From: Epithemia pelagica
Lineage: Eukaryota > Bacillariophyta > Bacillariophyceae > Surirellales > Surirellaceae
NCBI GenBank assembly: GCA_946965045.2
Contig: OX337232.1
Span: forward strand, 1,302,001 to 1,366,000
Reading direction: 5' to 3'
Length of the DNA stretch: 64,000 nucleotides
Under the pieces are notes generated by a model. That model saw nothing but the letters and a program-made list of their open reading frames with translations. It ran no database searches and was not told the DNA's origin. The translations under genes were made by a program, and so were the position numbers. Below are positions 20,621-31,903 of this stretch, piece after piece (the stretch's first letter is position 1; each line of letters starts with the position of its first letter).

Positions 20621-23600
20621 ATGCCGAAACGAAAACAACCGAGTTCTGCTTCCGACACAGAGGATGACAATGATGGACGCGCATCTCCCTTTCTTCCGAA
20701 ATGTGACAATGTACAAGTAAATCACACTGCAGCACCAAGGAATCAAGAGAATGTTCCTCCGCGAATTCCTCCCCCACAAAACGGGAATACATTCTCCTCG
20801 TCTCCGACACCATTGCTCGACCGTCGATACCCTGAAAGATCCGATGGGGTCTTAGCCAAGAGCGCAACTGACGAAAAGAGTAGCGGCAGGTCCACGGGGG
20901 AATTTGGGGGTACATCTAGAATACCCGGAATTCCCAAAGAAAAAACGAGCTCTATTTCGTTCCAAACAGCTGGAACTGGAAGGTCTCTGCAGGTGTCGAA
21001 TGAACAACTCCTTCGAGCTGAAGCGCTAGTTTCACGTCCATCATCTGAAAAATCGCGTGGTCACGACGAACAAGTTTCGGACGACAGTAATGTCGTGCCC
21101 CTCCATTTCGATAGTGCACAACCCTCCACAGACTCGACCAATCCCCCAGCTACAGGACTGTTTCAGAGCGCCGGTTGTGGCAAGGCGATTCATGTCAAGG
21201 AAGAAGACCTCACCAGAGCGAACGACCTTCTTAATCGACCTGCCAAAAATACAGGGAACCATTCCGAGTTCACTGGCTTTAGAGAAATTCACCCGGGAGG
21301 GATTGGAAAAGGGGGCCGAAAAGGACGTGATGCGGCTAATCAAACTGCCGGCAACACAAGGCCTCTTCCAGCAAGAGTTTCATTCGGTGGCCTCGACTGT
21401 CACAGTTCGTCCAGTAGTAGAGAAAGAGACAGCATTCAAAACACATCGCTCAGTCACAGTGCGTCCTTTCACAGTGCAGGAAGTGGCAAGACGATTCAAG
21501 TGGATCCGGAAGCCCTTCTCAGGGCAAATGATATGCTCAATCGATTAGACAATGACAGTTCACGTCAAACAAGAGGTGGCCAACTTCATAAGGACCACGA
21601 TACCAATGTGAAACACATTCCACGCGATCGCAGTCGGACGAAAGATAGCCAATTGTTTCAGAGTGCCGGGAGCGGGAAGACTATACAAGTCGATGACGAA
21701 CAACTTTCAAGGGCAAATGAGCTTCTGAACGTACCTGTTCCTGCCACAACCACAATGCGTCGACCGCCGAGAGTCTCGTTGCCAAGTGTGGGTGACTTCA
21801 GAACCAAGGATGGTAATGAGAAATGCGAAAAGAAAGGTGCGCCTATGGCATTGTTTCAAAGTGCAGGAAGTGGCAAAACGCTTCATGTGGATGAGGAAGA
21901 GATGGAGAGAGCAAGCGAGCTTCTGAACAAACCTGTAAAAACCTCTCGCCATTGTCCTTCAACGATGCCATTGCAGAACGGAGGGACTGGTAAAGAACAT
22001 GGTGAAGGCGAGGGACACGGAACTTCGGGGACAAAATCTGGATTATTTGCTAGTGTGTTTCAAACCGCCGCAAGCGGTAAGACTATTGAGATCGATGAAG
22101 ACCAGCTTGCAAGGGCCGATGAGCTTCTAAACGAACCTGTCACAAATACTGCGAGTCGGCCACCAAGGGTCTCGTTGCTAGGTACGGGCGACTTGAAAAC
22201 CAATAGTAAGAATGGAAAATTTGTGAATGAAGGTGCACCCATGGCATCATTTCAAAGCGCGGGAAGTGGCAAAACGCTTCATGTGGATGAGGAAGCTATG
22301 ACGCGAGCAAACGAGCTACTTAACAAACCTGTGAAAAGGTCACGAGATTGTCCACCAGAGACGCCGTTGCAAGACGGAGGGAATGACAAAGGACTTGACA
22401 AAGGCCCGCGACAAGCAACTACTGGAACGAATGTAGCTGTTTCGTTTCAGAGTGCGGGGAGCGGTAAGACCATACACGTCGATGAAGAACAACTCTCAAG
22501 GGCAAATGAGATTCTGAACGTTCCTGTCACAAACACTTCGAGTCGGCCACCAAGGGTCTCGTTGCCAGGTGTGGGTGACATCAGAACCAAGGCCGGTATT
22601 GAGAAATGCGGAAGGAAAGGTGCACCCATGGCATCATTTCAAAGCGCGGGAAGTGGCAAAACGCTTCATGTGGATGAGGAAGCTATGACGCGAGCAAGCG
22701 AGCTACTTAACAAACCTATGAAAAGGTCACGAGATTGTCCACCAAAGACGCCGTTGCAAGACGGAGGGAATGACAAAGGACTTGACAAAGGCCCGCGACA
22801 AGCAACTACTAGGATAAATCCTGGTGTTTCGTTTCAGAGTGCCGGGAGCGGTAAGACCATAAACGTCGATGAAGAACAACTCTCAAGGGCAAATGAGCTT
22901 TTGAACGTTCCTGTCACAACCACTTCGAGTCGGCCACTAAGGGTCTCGTTGCCAGGTGTGGGTGACTTCAGAACCAAGGCCAGCTTTGAGAAATGCGGAA
23001 GGAAAGGTGCACCCATGGCATTGTTTCAAAATGCGGGAAGTGGCAAAACGCTTCATGTGGATGAGGAAGAGATGGCGAGAGCAAGCGAGCTTCTGAACAA
23101 ACCTGTAAAAACCTCTCGCCATTGTCCTCCAAGGATGCCGTTACAAGATGGAGGGAATGGGCGTGACGAAGGCGCGAAACAAGAAACTGCTGGGACGAAT
23201 GCAGCTGTTTCGTTTCAGAGTGCGGGGAGCGGTAAGACCATAGACGTCGATGAAGAACAACTCTCAAGGGCAAATGAGCTTTTGAACGTTCCTGTCACAA
23301 ACACTTCGAGTCGGCCACCAAGGGTCTCGTTGCCAGGTGTGGGTGACATCAGAACCAAGGCCAGTTTTGAGAAATGCGGAGGGAAAGGTGCACCCATGGC
23401 ATTGTTTCAAAATGCGGGAAGTGGCAAAACGCTTCATGTGGATGAGGAAGAGATGGCGAGAGCAAGCGAGCTTCTGAACAAACCTGTAAAAACCTCTCGC
23501 CATTGTCCTCCAAGGATGCCGTTACAAGATGGAGGGAATGGGCGGGGCAAAGGCCCGCAACAGGGAACTGCTGGGACGAATGCTGGTGTTTCGTTTCAGA

Positions 23601-26600
23601 GTACGGGGAGCGGTAAGACCATAGACGTCGATGAAGAACAACTTTCAAGGGCAAAGGAGCTTCTCAATGAACCTGCTCCTTCCACAAACACTTCGAGTCG
23701 GCCACCAAGGGTTTCATTACCAGGTTTGGGTGACTTCAGAACCAAGGACCAGATTGAAAAACACGAAAACACAGGTGTGCCTGTGGCATCATTTCAAGGT
23801 GGTGGAAGTGGCAAATCACGTAATGTGGATGAGGAAGATACTCGAACAAGTGAGCTTCTCGATGGAACGTCACAGAATCCGGCATATTGTCCACCTAGAG
23901 TATCGATGCATGAGTCAAGTTTTGAGTATAAAGCCCAAGAAAGCAGTAAGAAGAATCAGTCGGATGGAGAGTGCAAGGACATTTCATTTTCCAGTTTTCA
24001 ACTCCCCAGCTCCGAATCAATTGATCTCGGCCAATTGGACATTGATGCCTCCCCTGCACATGAGAGCAGCGTAAAGGAGGGCAAGAAGGATCTCGTCACT
24101 CAAGAAGTGATCCTATCATTCGTTTACTCGCAAGTCCATGATTATGATTGTTCTTTTACAACGTCGCGCGGAGAAAATGAGGGGACAAATGATTCGAAAA
24201 GCGAGCGTCCATCAGATCGAAACGTCACCCCATCGTCTTTACGTGGCTCCTCACTTATCGATATCACTAGTCCTCCTTCTTCACATGGACCAGGCACGGA
24301 GAGTATTCCAGCTTCATTGGCATCTCCAGGAAGACAGGCGAGATCGAAAGCAGCTAATTCTGGAGTTATGTCGGATATTCAATTTCAATCTCACGATGAG
24401 ATGTCGAATCCTTACAAAACACCGTATGCTACAAAACATATCTCGCTGACGGATTCGCGGGGGGCTGCATTTTCCTCCTTGAGAGCAAACACTGGACACT
24501 TACTGGAAGCTGCAATAAGAAGAGGCGCGATGTCAGGTTTAGACGAATGCAGAATTTATGGTGTAAACCCATTAGTCTGCGGAACGAACAGTGCAAACTC
24601 CGAATCAATTCGATTCGACAGAGAAACGAGGGCTCCTTGCGACCGTAACTCGGCTCGTAGTGAAGGCCTTATAGGTTGCGCGGCAGATCTTGAGCTTGCC
24701 CTAAAATCTGCAGGATGCAACACTGACAAAATCTCATCCGTTTGGATTCGCAACCATTCTCGTTGGATAAATTGGAAACTGTGCTCAATTGAACGACGCT
24801 TTCCTCGCTTTTTGGCTAATCGTTTCTTCACGTATGATCGCGTTGTCGCCCACTTGTGCTCTCGTTATCGGAAAGAAATTGAGGATGGGAAACGTTCGGC
24901 ACTCCGCCAGATTCTCAACCACGATGCCTCTGCGAAACGAATGATGACTCTGTGTATTGCGCAAGTACTCCGTAAAGAAGCAGAATCAGCGATTTCTTTT
25001 TCGCTCGAATTGACTGATGGATGGTACTCTGTTTATGCTGAGCCCGACCGATTTCTCACGAAAAAGATTGAGGATGGGACACTTTGTGAGGGTACCAAAG
25101 TTGTATTGTCTCAAGCTGAGCTGTGTGGTGGGGATGAAGGTGTTGATCCCTTAGATGAAGGCTTCAAACCGTCCGAAGCTCCGTATCTACGGATATTTGC
25201 AAACGGAACAAGAATTGCCAAGTGGGGAATGAAGCTTGGCTTTGTCCCTCAACAAACCAAGAGCATGGATTCCCCGTCCTTGACAGTCAAAAGTATGCGT
25301 GGGATTGTGCCTGGTGGCGGGATTGTTCCACGGATTGATGTCACCGTATTGAAAAGGCACCCTATCCAATATCTCACCCAAGGCGACGATGAACCAAGAC
25401 GGACAATATCTGAGAATGAGGAAATGGAGCGTCGTACAAAATTTGAAAACAAACAAGCACGTTTTGTTGAAAAAATGGTTTCGGAGATAGAGGCTCAATG
25501 CTCAAAGGTGCGTTCGCATCTGTCAATTATTGGAAGTTAGACTTGATCTAACTATTCTCTGTTCTCGTCAGGATCTTGAAGAAGAAGCACCTGCAATCTG
25601 GCGTCAGCGTGCTGCGGGAAATGATGACTTCGACGCATCTGCCTTATCATATAGTGAACAAAAACAACTTGAGGTTTGGAACCGGAAACGCCTTGAACTT
25701 CTGCGGGTCAACGTGGAGCAAGAAATGAAAGGCAGACTGGAAGAACATGACATTGTTTTTGTGCAGTCCAAGCCCTTTCATAGATTTGTTGTTTGTACTT
25801 CAGACTATTTCGAGGAGAACGATGGTAAAACCTCATCAACCGCTGACCTTACGCTATGGGAGCCAACAGAAGAACAGCTTGAATTACTTAAAGAGGGAAC
25901 TTGTGTGCGGATGAGCAATGTGTCAGTGAAAGATGAGACTTTCGAATGCCGTTTGCAGTTAGTAGCAAACTCGAGGACTAGATTCCGCTCGGCTGAAGCA
26001 GATATCGCTGATCACATCAACAAAATAACATCGAAAAGACTTGGGCTGGTACAGGTCCACGCTCTATCGAAAAGAAAATCGATGCTTGTTTTCAATCTGG
26101 CTGCGATAGTAATGGAGGTTGTGGTGACAAGTATGGGGATGCAATACATTGCAACTGATAGATCCGGGCTGGTTGTGCGCATCGAATGCTTCGAAGCTGG
26201 GACTGCATCATCGATAGACCTTCCTGAACGTTTTCCAGTGCTTGTATTCCAAGGACTTCGCTTGGTTGATTACGACTCGTATTCAAACTGTGCTGTTGCT
26301 GAGATGGGCAGTGAGTCAACAGTCAATATGAATACTACAGACCCTAGTGTTTGTTCACTGCAACGTTGGGTCGGCACAGAGGACGGTCAGACTCGTTTGT
26401 GTAAACTCGCTCCTTATATCAAGGCCAGGCTTTCACCAGTCCCTGTCGCCAAGAATTCGAGAAGTCTCGTTCAAGCCCTAGGATATTTGACCGACTTTAT
26501 GGTTTTGCATGGTGGCGAACTCGTTGTCAAAGTTGACTGTTTTGCGACGGGTATTCAGAGCTGGTCATTACCACTTTCTCTTTTATCCCGAATCAAGTAC

Positions 26601-26831
26601 CTGCATAAACAGGAGAGAAGTATGGTTTTTCTCAGTCCAGAAGAAGAACAGCGACTTTCTCAGCTATCGTCTCTGGATTGTATTGTCCGTATCAAAAGCC
26701 TCCTACGCTTCGTATTACAGCCACAAAATGATCATCCCGAAGGGCACTGCCGATACGTTGTTGTTGACGTGTCTGTGGCCAATGCAAAGGCGGTTGCCCA
26801 ACTGTACCACCAGTTTTGTGCGCTAGAATAA
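20621..26831 (+). CDS. BRCA2: BRCA2 homologue with about 15 BRC repeats, 2 exons
   Basis: Exons 20621-25507 and 25572-26831 (AAG|GTGCGT; CGTCAG|GAT), 2048 aa. Start MPKRKQPSS; an in-frame ATG at 20567 would add 18 residues. Residues about 110-1090 contain about 15 BRC-like repeats of the form FQSAGSGKTIxVDEEQLSRA plus NELLN. They have the FxxA Rad51-binding motif; the last copy (FQGGGSGKSRN) is degenerate. The C-terminal DNA-binding region is clear: helical domain (SVWIRNHSRWINWKLCSIER, then LCSRYRKEIEDGKRSALRQI), OB1 (LELTDGWYSVYAEPDRFLTK, FANGTRIAKWGMKLGF) and later OB folds in exon 2. It loads Rad51 on single-stranded DNA in homologous recombination. Copy number and regular alternation of repeats are unusual. 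Confidence 0.93.
22050..23660 (+). repeat. Higher-order tandem repeat of about 387 bp inside BRCA2
   Basis: Within exon 1, BRC copies alternate between two types: one with KTIxVDEEQLSRANELLN and one with KTLHVDEEExxRASELLN. Each pair plus linkers (RPPRVSLPGVGD, CPPxxPLQDGGN) forms a unit. Equivalent positions fall at about 22060, 22447, 22834 and 23215, that is 387, 387 and 381 bp apart, with near-identical DNA between units. This indicates recent amplification of a two-BRC module by unequal exchange. Confidence 0.85.
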
Positions 26832-26987
26832 CAAGTAGAACTCATACGACCTCCGAGCTCCATGTCAGCCATCCTTGCGTCTTGTTTCCAGATGAAGTAT
26901 CCCGGCCACGCATCCATTTCTACAGATACATGCCATGGAGAAGACAAGACAATTTCTATTTTAAGGGACGTAACCGTTTCATACCTG

Positions 26988-29900
26988 TCACCTCCCCCCG
27001 TCTTCAATGGACTCGGTCAACAGCTCCAAGAGCTTATCGAACCCAATCGCCCGCCACATGGCTTGCCAATTATTGTCCACGTCGGGTGCCCCCTCTGGAC
27101 GACGAGCCACAGTGTGCATTTGTTCGGGACTGGCACCGTAAGGATACATGCCCGCCTTTTCCGCACGAGCATGCATGCCCGCCATTTGTTCGTCCGTCAT
27201 TGTAGCACTACGAGACATGAAATTGATCCCCTCAAATACGCGAACACCACCACGTTCCAAGCACTGGAATTGTATGCTTTCGTTATATTCACCAGTGGCT
27301 GGATCTTTTTGCACATCCACTATGTAGTTGGGAAATTCGACTCCAAACCCACTTTCTCTCAAGATGCCTGGAGGATCGTTTGGATCCACTCTTCCAAACA
27401 AGAAGTAGTGAGCACCATTCGCTACCGGACTCTTGTCCCACGAGAGTTTGGCAGCATCCGGTGCTGGTCCTTTTACGGCAAAGTCGTCTACCCACCCAGT
27501 TCCACCGTCCGTCAACTTGATTTTGAGTGTTGTGTCGTAGACTTCTTTGAACTGCGTCCAGTCATGGAACTTTTGTTCATACCATAACCCTTGGTACTTG
27601 TTCAAGTCAAAGTTATCCATACTTGGTTGTCGCACTTCATCGTAAGCGGGACATCCTTTTACAACTTGACCTTTGTAGCTGTCGTCGACAGCCAGGTTGA
27701 AGTCGCCCATGCCTGCAGTGCCGTCGAGGCCGGCACCAACATAGGAAAAGAAAGCAGCTACAGCAGCAATGTTCAGTGCAGTACGCAGCTGTTGCGATAC
27801 AGAAAAAGCCCCAATAAATAGAGCATTCCCCAACAAGAACAACAGTGGAACAAGTTGATCTCCCAACACTTTGGGCCCCGGTGTTCCATGCATCACATCA
27901 CTGATCCACAGAATGGGTTGTAATATCGGATGACCCACTGCAAAAAATACCCAAAAGTTGAGAGCCGGCCAGAATTCCTCTGGAGACGCGTTTTGCTTCA
28001 TTTCCATGATGGAGTTGTAGAAATCAGCATAGGCACCCGCGTGAGAAGCCACGGCGACTGCTCCTGCGATCGCTGCAATGATGGGTAAGGCACTATTTTT
28101 AACCATAGACACAACGTTGGTGCTGCTCTCTTCAACCGCACCATCTCCGCCAATCTTGTCCGTGGCGACCCGCTCAAGTAGGTCAACAAACGCATCGGCG
28201 AATTCCTTGTTCGTTTCCGCGCTCACCACTGGTGACATGGGATGGAATGTGAATTTGAAGGCTCCATTCACAGTCATACAGGAGAGAGGATACAAACATC
28301 CAGAACGCACATGTGGAGTGGCAAAGTACACGTCCTCCACACGATGCCGTCCATGTTGAATTTGCAACTTCCGGGAGGCATCGTCCTCGTCGCCCTCTCT
28401 TGCAAAGGCGGATTGGCGTTCGTACACACCGACATTGGTGACACCTGCACTGTAGGCCCGCCCTTGTGTATCCTTGGACTGTGACGTCAAATGCACGAGA
28501 TTGTTCATATCGGAAATGGTCATGGCAAAATCAAACACACGGACCGCTTCTTCTGGACCATTGGTGTCGACAAACGCCTTTGTTTGACTCTTGGACTCCT
28601 TGGCCAGGTCCCAAAATTTTTGGTCCGACCGGGTCTTGCCTCCTCGTAGTGCCTTTCCGGATCCGTCAGGGACCGGTCCCAACATGAGATCATGACTGCC
28701 AGCCATGCAAGCTACCGTATCGGCCGGATCCAACTGTTTCCCAAATCGTCGCATATCCAAGGATTGCAAAACCTTGTAATTCCGTGACTTTTCGGCGGCG
28801 GCGTCATTTCCGACAAAGTCAGCGGCCGTCAATGTCATGGCGGCAGTTAATGCATTGGACATGGAGACGCCATTGGCTCGGCACTTGTTCAAGACCGCCG
28901 TCGTCGTGTCTTGGTCCAACGTTCGGAATTGTGCCACCGTTTCACGCTTGGCACTGCCTTGATCTTGACCTCCGGCCGTCTTGCCTGAGATAATTTGCAA
29001 GGCACCCAAAAGAGGATTGGCCGTTTCTTCCTGATCCGCCGTGGTTGGATTGGGCAAAATCACGGGATCTTTGGACGATTCCCCCGCCTTGCCGAGTACG
29101 TAGGAAACAGTGGAAAGGGAAAAGGACTTGGTTCCCTCTTCACTAAAGCGATGACCCAATCCCAAGACCGAGTCTTCGACGCTCATGGGCATGTCAGCAT
29201 GTAATTTGGAAGGAGGATCGATGTTACCCGAAGATTCCAAACTGGCAACATTTTGCATTATTTGATCAACGAACCGATTGACGCTGGATTGATCGGAAAT
29301 GGCATGGTTCAAGGAAAATACCAAAGCGCATGGCTTTTCCTTGTTGGAAGATCGGTACCATTCCACCTTCCACAAGGGCCCAGATTCTGTGTTACACCAC
29401 GATCCATCGTCATCCAAGTCTTGGACAAAGGTGTTTTGCCATTGTTGCGTCAACTCCGCTTCGTCGTCCAACGAATTGTACACGGTCAATACTTGATCGA
29501 CCGAAAAGGGAGATTGAGGATCCATGACAAAGGTGCAGGGATTGGGATCTCCCTTGCGTACCATTTGCATGAGATCAATGCGTTTCTCGGGTTCTCCGTC
29601 ACCTTCCACACGTGCATTCAAGAGTGGATGTGCTGCCATGGCTTCTTGTAGCGCTTGTCGAAAAATCGATTCCTCCGGTGTGGCGCTCAATACCACGGCA
29701 CAAACATGAGTCATTTGAGGAAACACAGTGTTGGTCTTTTCGATACCTGGTCCGTACTGACGAGGCAGCATGAGCAATTCCTGTGATCCCAAAACACGAC
29801 GACGTTGGTCTGTCGAGGAGGAGGAGGAGGAGGAAGAAGAAGAAGAAGAGGATTCGGTGGGTTTGGGCTCTTCGACGGCTGCCGATTGTGACAAAGAACG

Positions 29901-30050
29901 ACCACGTTTGGACACATCCACTGGAAGTGACGGTACAGCTTCGATCCAGGGACTTGTTCTGGAAGAGAGAGGGGCCACAAAGGCACGTGCGATAGGAAAG
30001 GCCGTCGAGCCTATCCACCAAATGGCCGACAGTCGTGACAACAAGTTCAT
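26988..30050 (-). CDS. Plastid-targeted HxxxD acyltransferase fused to lipocalin domain
   Basis: One exon, 1020 aa from ATG 30050. An in-frame ATG at 30254 is less likely because MNLLSRLSAIWWIGSTAFPI forms a signal peptide followed by ARAF-VAP, the diatom plastid-import cleavage pattern. After a Ser run, residues about 90-640 show an acyl-CoA/condensation-type acyltransferase fold with the catalytic HxxxD motif (LNHAISD, His249-Asp253) and a C-terminal half with ALTAAMTL. About three hydrophobic segments follow (about 680-790). Residues about 793-950 form a lipocalin of the ApoD/Blc or violaxanthin-de-epoxidase-like type (GCPAYDEV, FDLNKYQGLWYEQKFHDWTQ, ESIQFQCLERGG). Lipocalins bind lipids or carotenoids, so a membrane-bound plastid enzyme esterifying a hydrophobic alcohol is plausible. 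The substrate is inference. It converges on BRCA2 (156 bp apart). Confidence 0.75.
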   Translation of the reverse strand: MNLLSRLSAIWWIGSTAFPIARAFVAPLSSRTSPWIEAVPSLPVDVSKRGRSLSQSAAVEEPKPTESSSSSSSSSSSSSTDQRRRVLGSQELLMLPRQYGPGIEKTNTVFPQMTHVCAVVLSATPEESIFRQALQEAMAAHPLLNARVEGDGEPEKRIDLMQMVRKGDPNPCTFVMDPQSPFSVDQVLTVYNSLDDEAELTQQWQNTFVQDLDDDGSWCNTESGPLWKVEWYRSSNKEKPCALVFSLNHAISDQSSVNRFVDQIMQNVASLESSGNIDPPSKLHADMPMSVEDSVLGLGHRFSEEGTKSFSLSTVSYVLGKAGESSKDPVILPNPTTADQEETANPLLGALQIISGKTAGGQDQGSAKRETVAQFRTLDQDTTTAVLNKCRANGVSMSNALTAAMTLTAADFVGNDAAAEKSRNYKVLQSLDMRRFGKQLDPADTVACMAGSHDLMLGPVPDGSGKALRGGKTRSDQKFWDLAKESKSQTKAFVDTNGPEEAVRVFDFAMTISDMNNLVHLTSQSKDTQGRAYSAGVTNVGVYERQSAFAREGDEDDASRKLQIQHGRHRVEDVYFATPHVRSGCLYPLSCMTVNGAFKFTFHPMSPVVSAETNKEFADAFVDLLERVATDKIGGDGAVEESSTNVVSMVKNSALPIIAAIAGAVAVASHAGAYADFYNSIMEMKQNASPEEFWPALNFWVFFAVGHPILQPILWISDVMHGTPGPKVLGDQLVPLLFLLGNALFIGAFSVSQQLRTALNIAAVAAFFSYVGAGLDGTAGMGDFNLAVDDSYKGQVVKGCPAYDEVRQPSMDNFDLNKYQGLWYEQKFHDWTQFKEVYDTTLKIKLTDGGTGWVDDFAVKGPAPDAAKLSWDKSPVANGAHYFLFGRVDPNDPPGILRESGFGVEFPNYIVDVQKDPATGEYNESIQFQCLERGGVRVFEGINFMSRSATMTDEQMAGMHARAEKAGMYPYGASPEQMHTVARRPEGAPDVDNNWQAMWRAIGFDKLLELLTESIEDGGR

Positions 30051-30602
30051 GATTTCAACAGAACGCAATACCTCTAATCCAGAGCTTCTGTGACAAAAGC
30101 TTGACAAAATAGGAAGATTTCGATGGTCCTGACACCCTTGGATGTTCCTCTTTCCGTGTCCCTCGTCTTGTTGCCTTCGTTGGAACAAGAAACGACACGG
30201 TGAACCGGAAGAATGAGGTATGCGGCGATGGTTGATTGTTGGATGGAAGTTCAACCGTGACTGACATTTGACGTTTCAGTCACTACTTTCTACGTCATAT
30301 GGTCCGCGGCAAAGACACGCGCGTCGGGCGAACCATGTTTTCCGCGCATGCCGACCGTCACACCAGTATCTTCGCAACCAACAACGAGACTGCGTCTCTT
30401 CGTTTTGAAAACTTCGAACCAGGAACCAGGACACGAGAAGCCTGGTTCATTCTCATCCTGGTCATTTTAGTGTTGCCCACCATCATCCTTGCTCTCCTGA
30501 ACTGTCAGTGGTGAAAGGAACGATTGATTGCCATCCTTAGTTCGGCAGGACTGTGAATTTGTGTTGGCAGTGGATGTGCGGAATTCCTGAGAGCAATGCA
30601 CC
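30051..30602. promoter_or_regulatory. Divergent promoter region, 552 bp
   Basis: Lies between the starts of the acyltransferase-lipocalin gene (minus) and the RING gene (plus), so it should hold both promoters. A 71-codon frame (30299-30514, with one hydrophobic segment) is present but unsupported. Confidence 0.4.
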
Positions 30603-31586
30603 ATGTCCTTACCACCACCGCCTCTTTCTCCACTACCACGACGCGTCCAAAGTGCACCACCTTCTCCCATTGCTGTGGTAGTGGCATCCAGTCCGTCGTC
30701 GCCGCGGGGTGGTTTCTCGACGGCATACAACAGTGAAAGCGAACGAGTGATGACAGTAACAGAACAGCAACAACAAGAACGACAACAGCAAAGTGAAGAA
30801 GCAAGTCCAAAAGAGGATGGATCGCAACCAGGAAGTGAACTACGACTTTCGCTTGCGGAACTAGATGCTCCAACGACTCCCTGTCGACGGAGAGTCAGTC
30901 AAAGCCCAAGGACACAATCGTCGTCTCGGAAAGGCCGTCGGTCACGAAAAAGAAACGAAGAACCCTGTTCCTCTCCTCTCTCTTTTGCTGCGTCCCAAAC
31001 ATCGACACCCTTGTCGTTGACACAATGCCGCAAACGACGCAAATACACTGCTACACCCACGAGCAATGCCAAACCAAAACCAACACTGCCGTCTGCCTCG
31101 TATTGTTGCATTTGTATGCAAGACGCTGCCGACCATCACCAACTGGCAAAGGTCAATGGCTGTTTGCACCACTTTTGCTTTGATTGCATTGCTGAATGGT
31201 CCAAGGTGGAAAACTCTTGTCCCCTCTGCAAGAACCGCTTTACTCAAATTATTCGCATTCCTCCTCGTCACCGCAACAGCAATCGTACAAGAGGACAGGC
31301 ATCCGATCCGGAACAGCATGACCCAATGACGAACAAAGACAAGAATGAGTCGCAAGAAACGTCACCTTGCCCGGATCATTCCGACGAAATGAAAGATCCA
31401 GAGCCTGACATTCTCTTTGTGGAGGAGCGTCATCAAGAACAAGAACATCATCATGCCGTCATGGTCTCACTCTTGGCGACACGTGAACTGGAGGCACCGC
31501 ACGATCCGTCCTTTTGGACGAGAATTCTTGCGCAGTTTGCACCCTTGTTTGGACTCGCCTTGTCCTCGGAGGGCAGCGAGGGATAA
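30603..31586 (+). CDS. RING-HC finger protein, 327 aa
   Basis: A single exon from CACCATGTCC. The N-terminal 170 residues are Ser/Pro/Arg-rich and disordered. A canonical RING follows at about 170-215: CCICMQDAADHHQLAKVNGC, then HHFCFDCIAEWSKVENSCPL and CKNRF, matching C-x2-C...C-x-H-x2-C-x2-C...C-x2-C. The C-terminus is acidic with a weak hydrophobic end (ILAQFAPLFGLALSS). RINGs of this sort recruit E2 enzymes for ubiquitin transfer; the substrate is unknown. The RING is closely similar to that of the gene at 44475-46634, which suggests a duplicated pair now split by transposons. Confidence 0.8.
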   Translation: MSLPPPPLSPLPRRVQSAPPSPIAVVVASSPSSPRGGFSTAYNSESERVMTVTEQQQQERQQQSEEASPKEDGSQPGSELRLSLAELDAPTTPCRRRVSQSPRTQSSSRKGRRSRKRNEEPCSSPLSFAASQTSTPLSLTQCRKRRKYTATPTSNAKPKPTLPSASYCCICMQDAADHHQLAKVNGCLHHFCFDCIAEWSKVENSCPLCKNRFTQIIRIPPRHRNSNRTRGQASDPEQHDPMTNKDKNESQETSPCPDHSDEMKDPEPDILFVEERHQEQEHHHAVMVSLLATRELEAPHDPSFWTRILAQFAPLFGLALSSEGSEG

Positions 31587-31886
31587 TCCTACCAAGGTTC
31601 CGCGCTGGTCATCCATCCACAAGGAACAGGCAGTTTTTGGACAACTGGATTGATTCAGTGGATTGATTGGATCGGAAACGCAATAGAGGGCTGCAGAAGG
31701 CCCTATTAGAATGAATGCTTCCAATAGACCTCTAGAGTAGGATGATGCTACTCTCTTGAATCTTGAATGCGACGATGTTTCAAGTTCCTACCTAGGAGTA
31801 GAACCTAAGATAGAGTAGTAAGGTACTCCTAGGGACTTTAGCTCTAGCTCTCGTCTCTACAGCTTCGTATCGCGCGCGACCAATAA
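31587..31886. other. Flank left of TE-2
   Basis: 300 bp after the RING gene. It contains a small inverted repeat CCTAGGAGTA (31791-31800) / TACTCCTAGG (31824-31833). The direct repeat TAA at 31884-31886 matches the TAA after the right end of TE-2. Confidence 0.5.
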
Positions 31887-31903
31887 GGCCAATCCTTTAG
31901 CTC

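Noticed and set aside
22060-23654. Regularly spaced minus-strand frames of 60-101 codons
   Set aside because: They are antisense shadows of the BRCA2 repeat; their spacing reports the 387-bp module, not separate genes.
30299-30514. 71-codon plus frame with one hydrophobic segment
   Set aside because: Lies in a divergent promoter region, has no recognisable family, and its length is within chance expectation.
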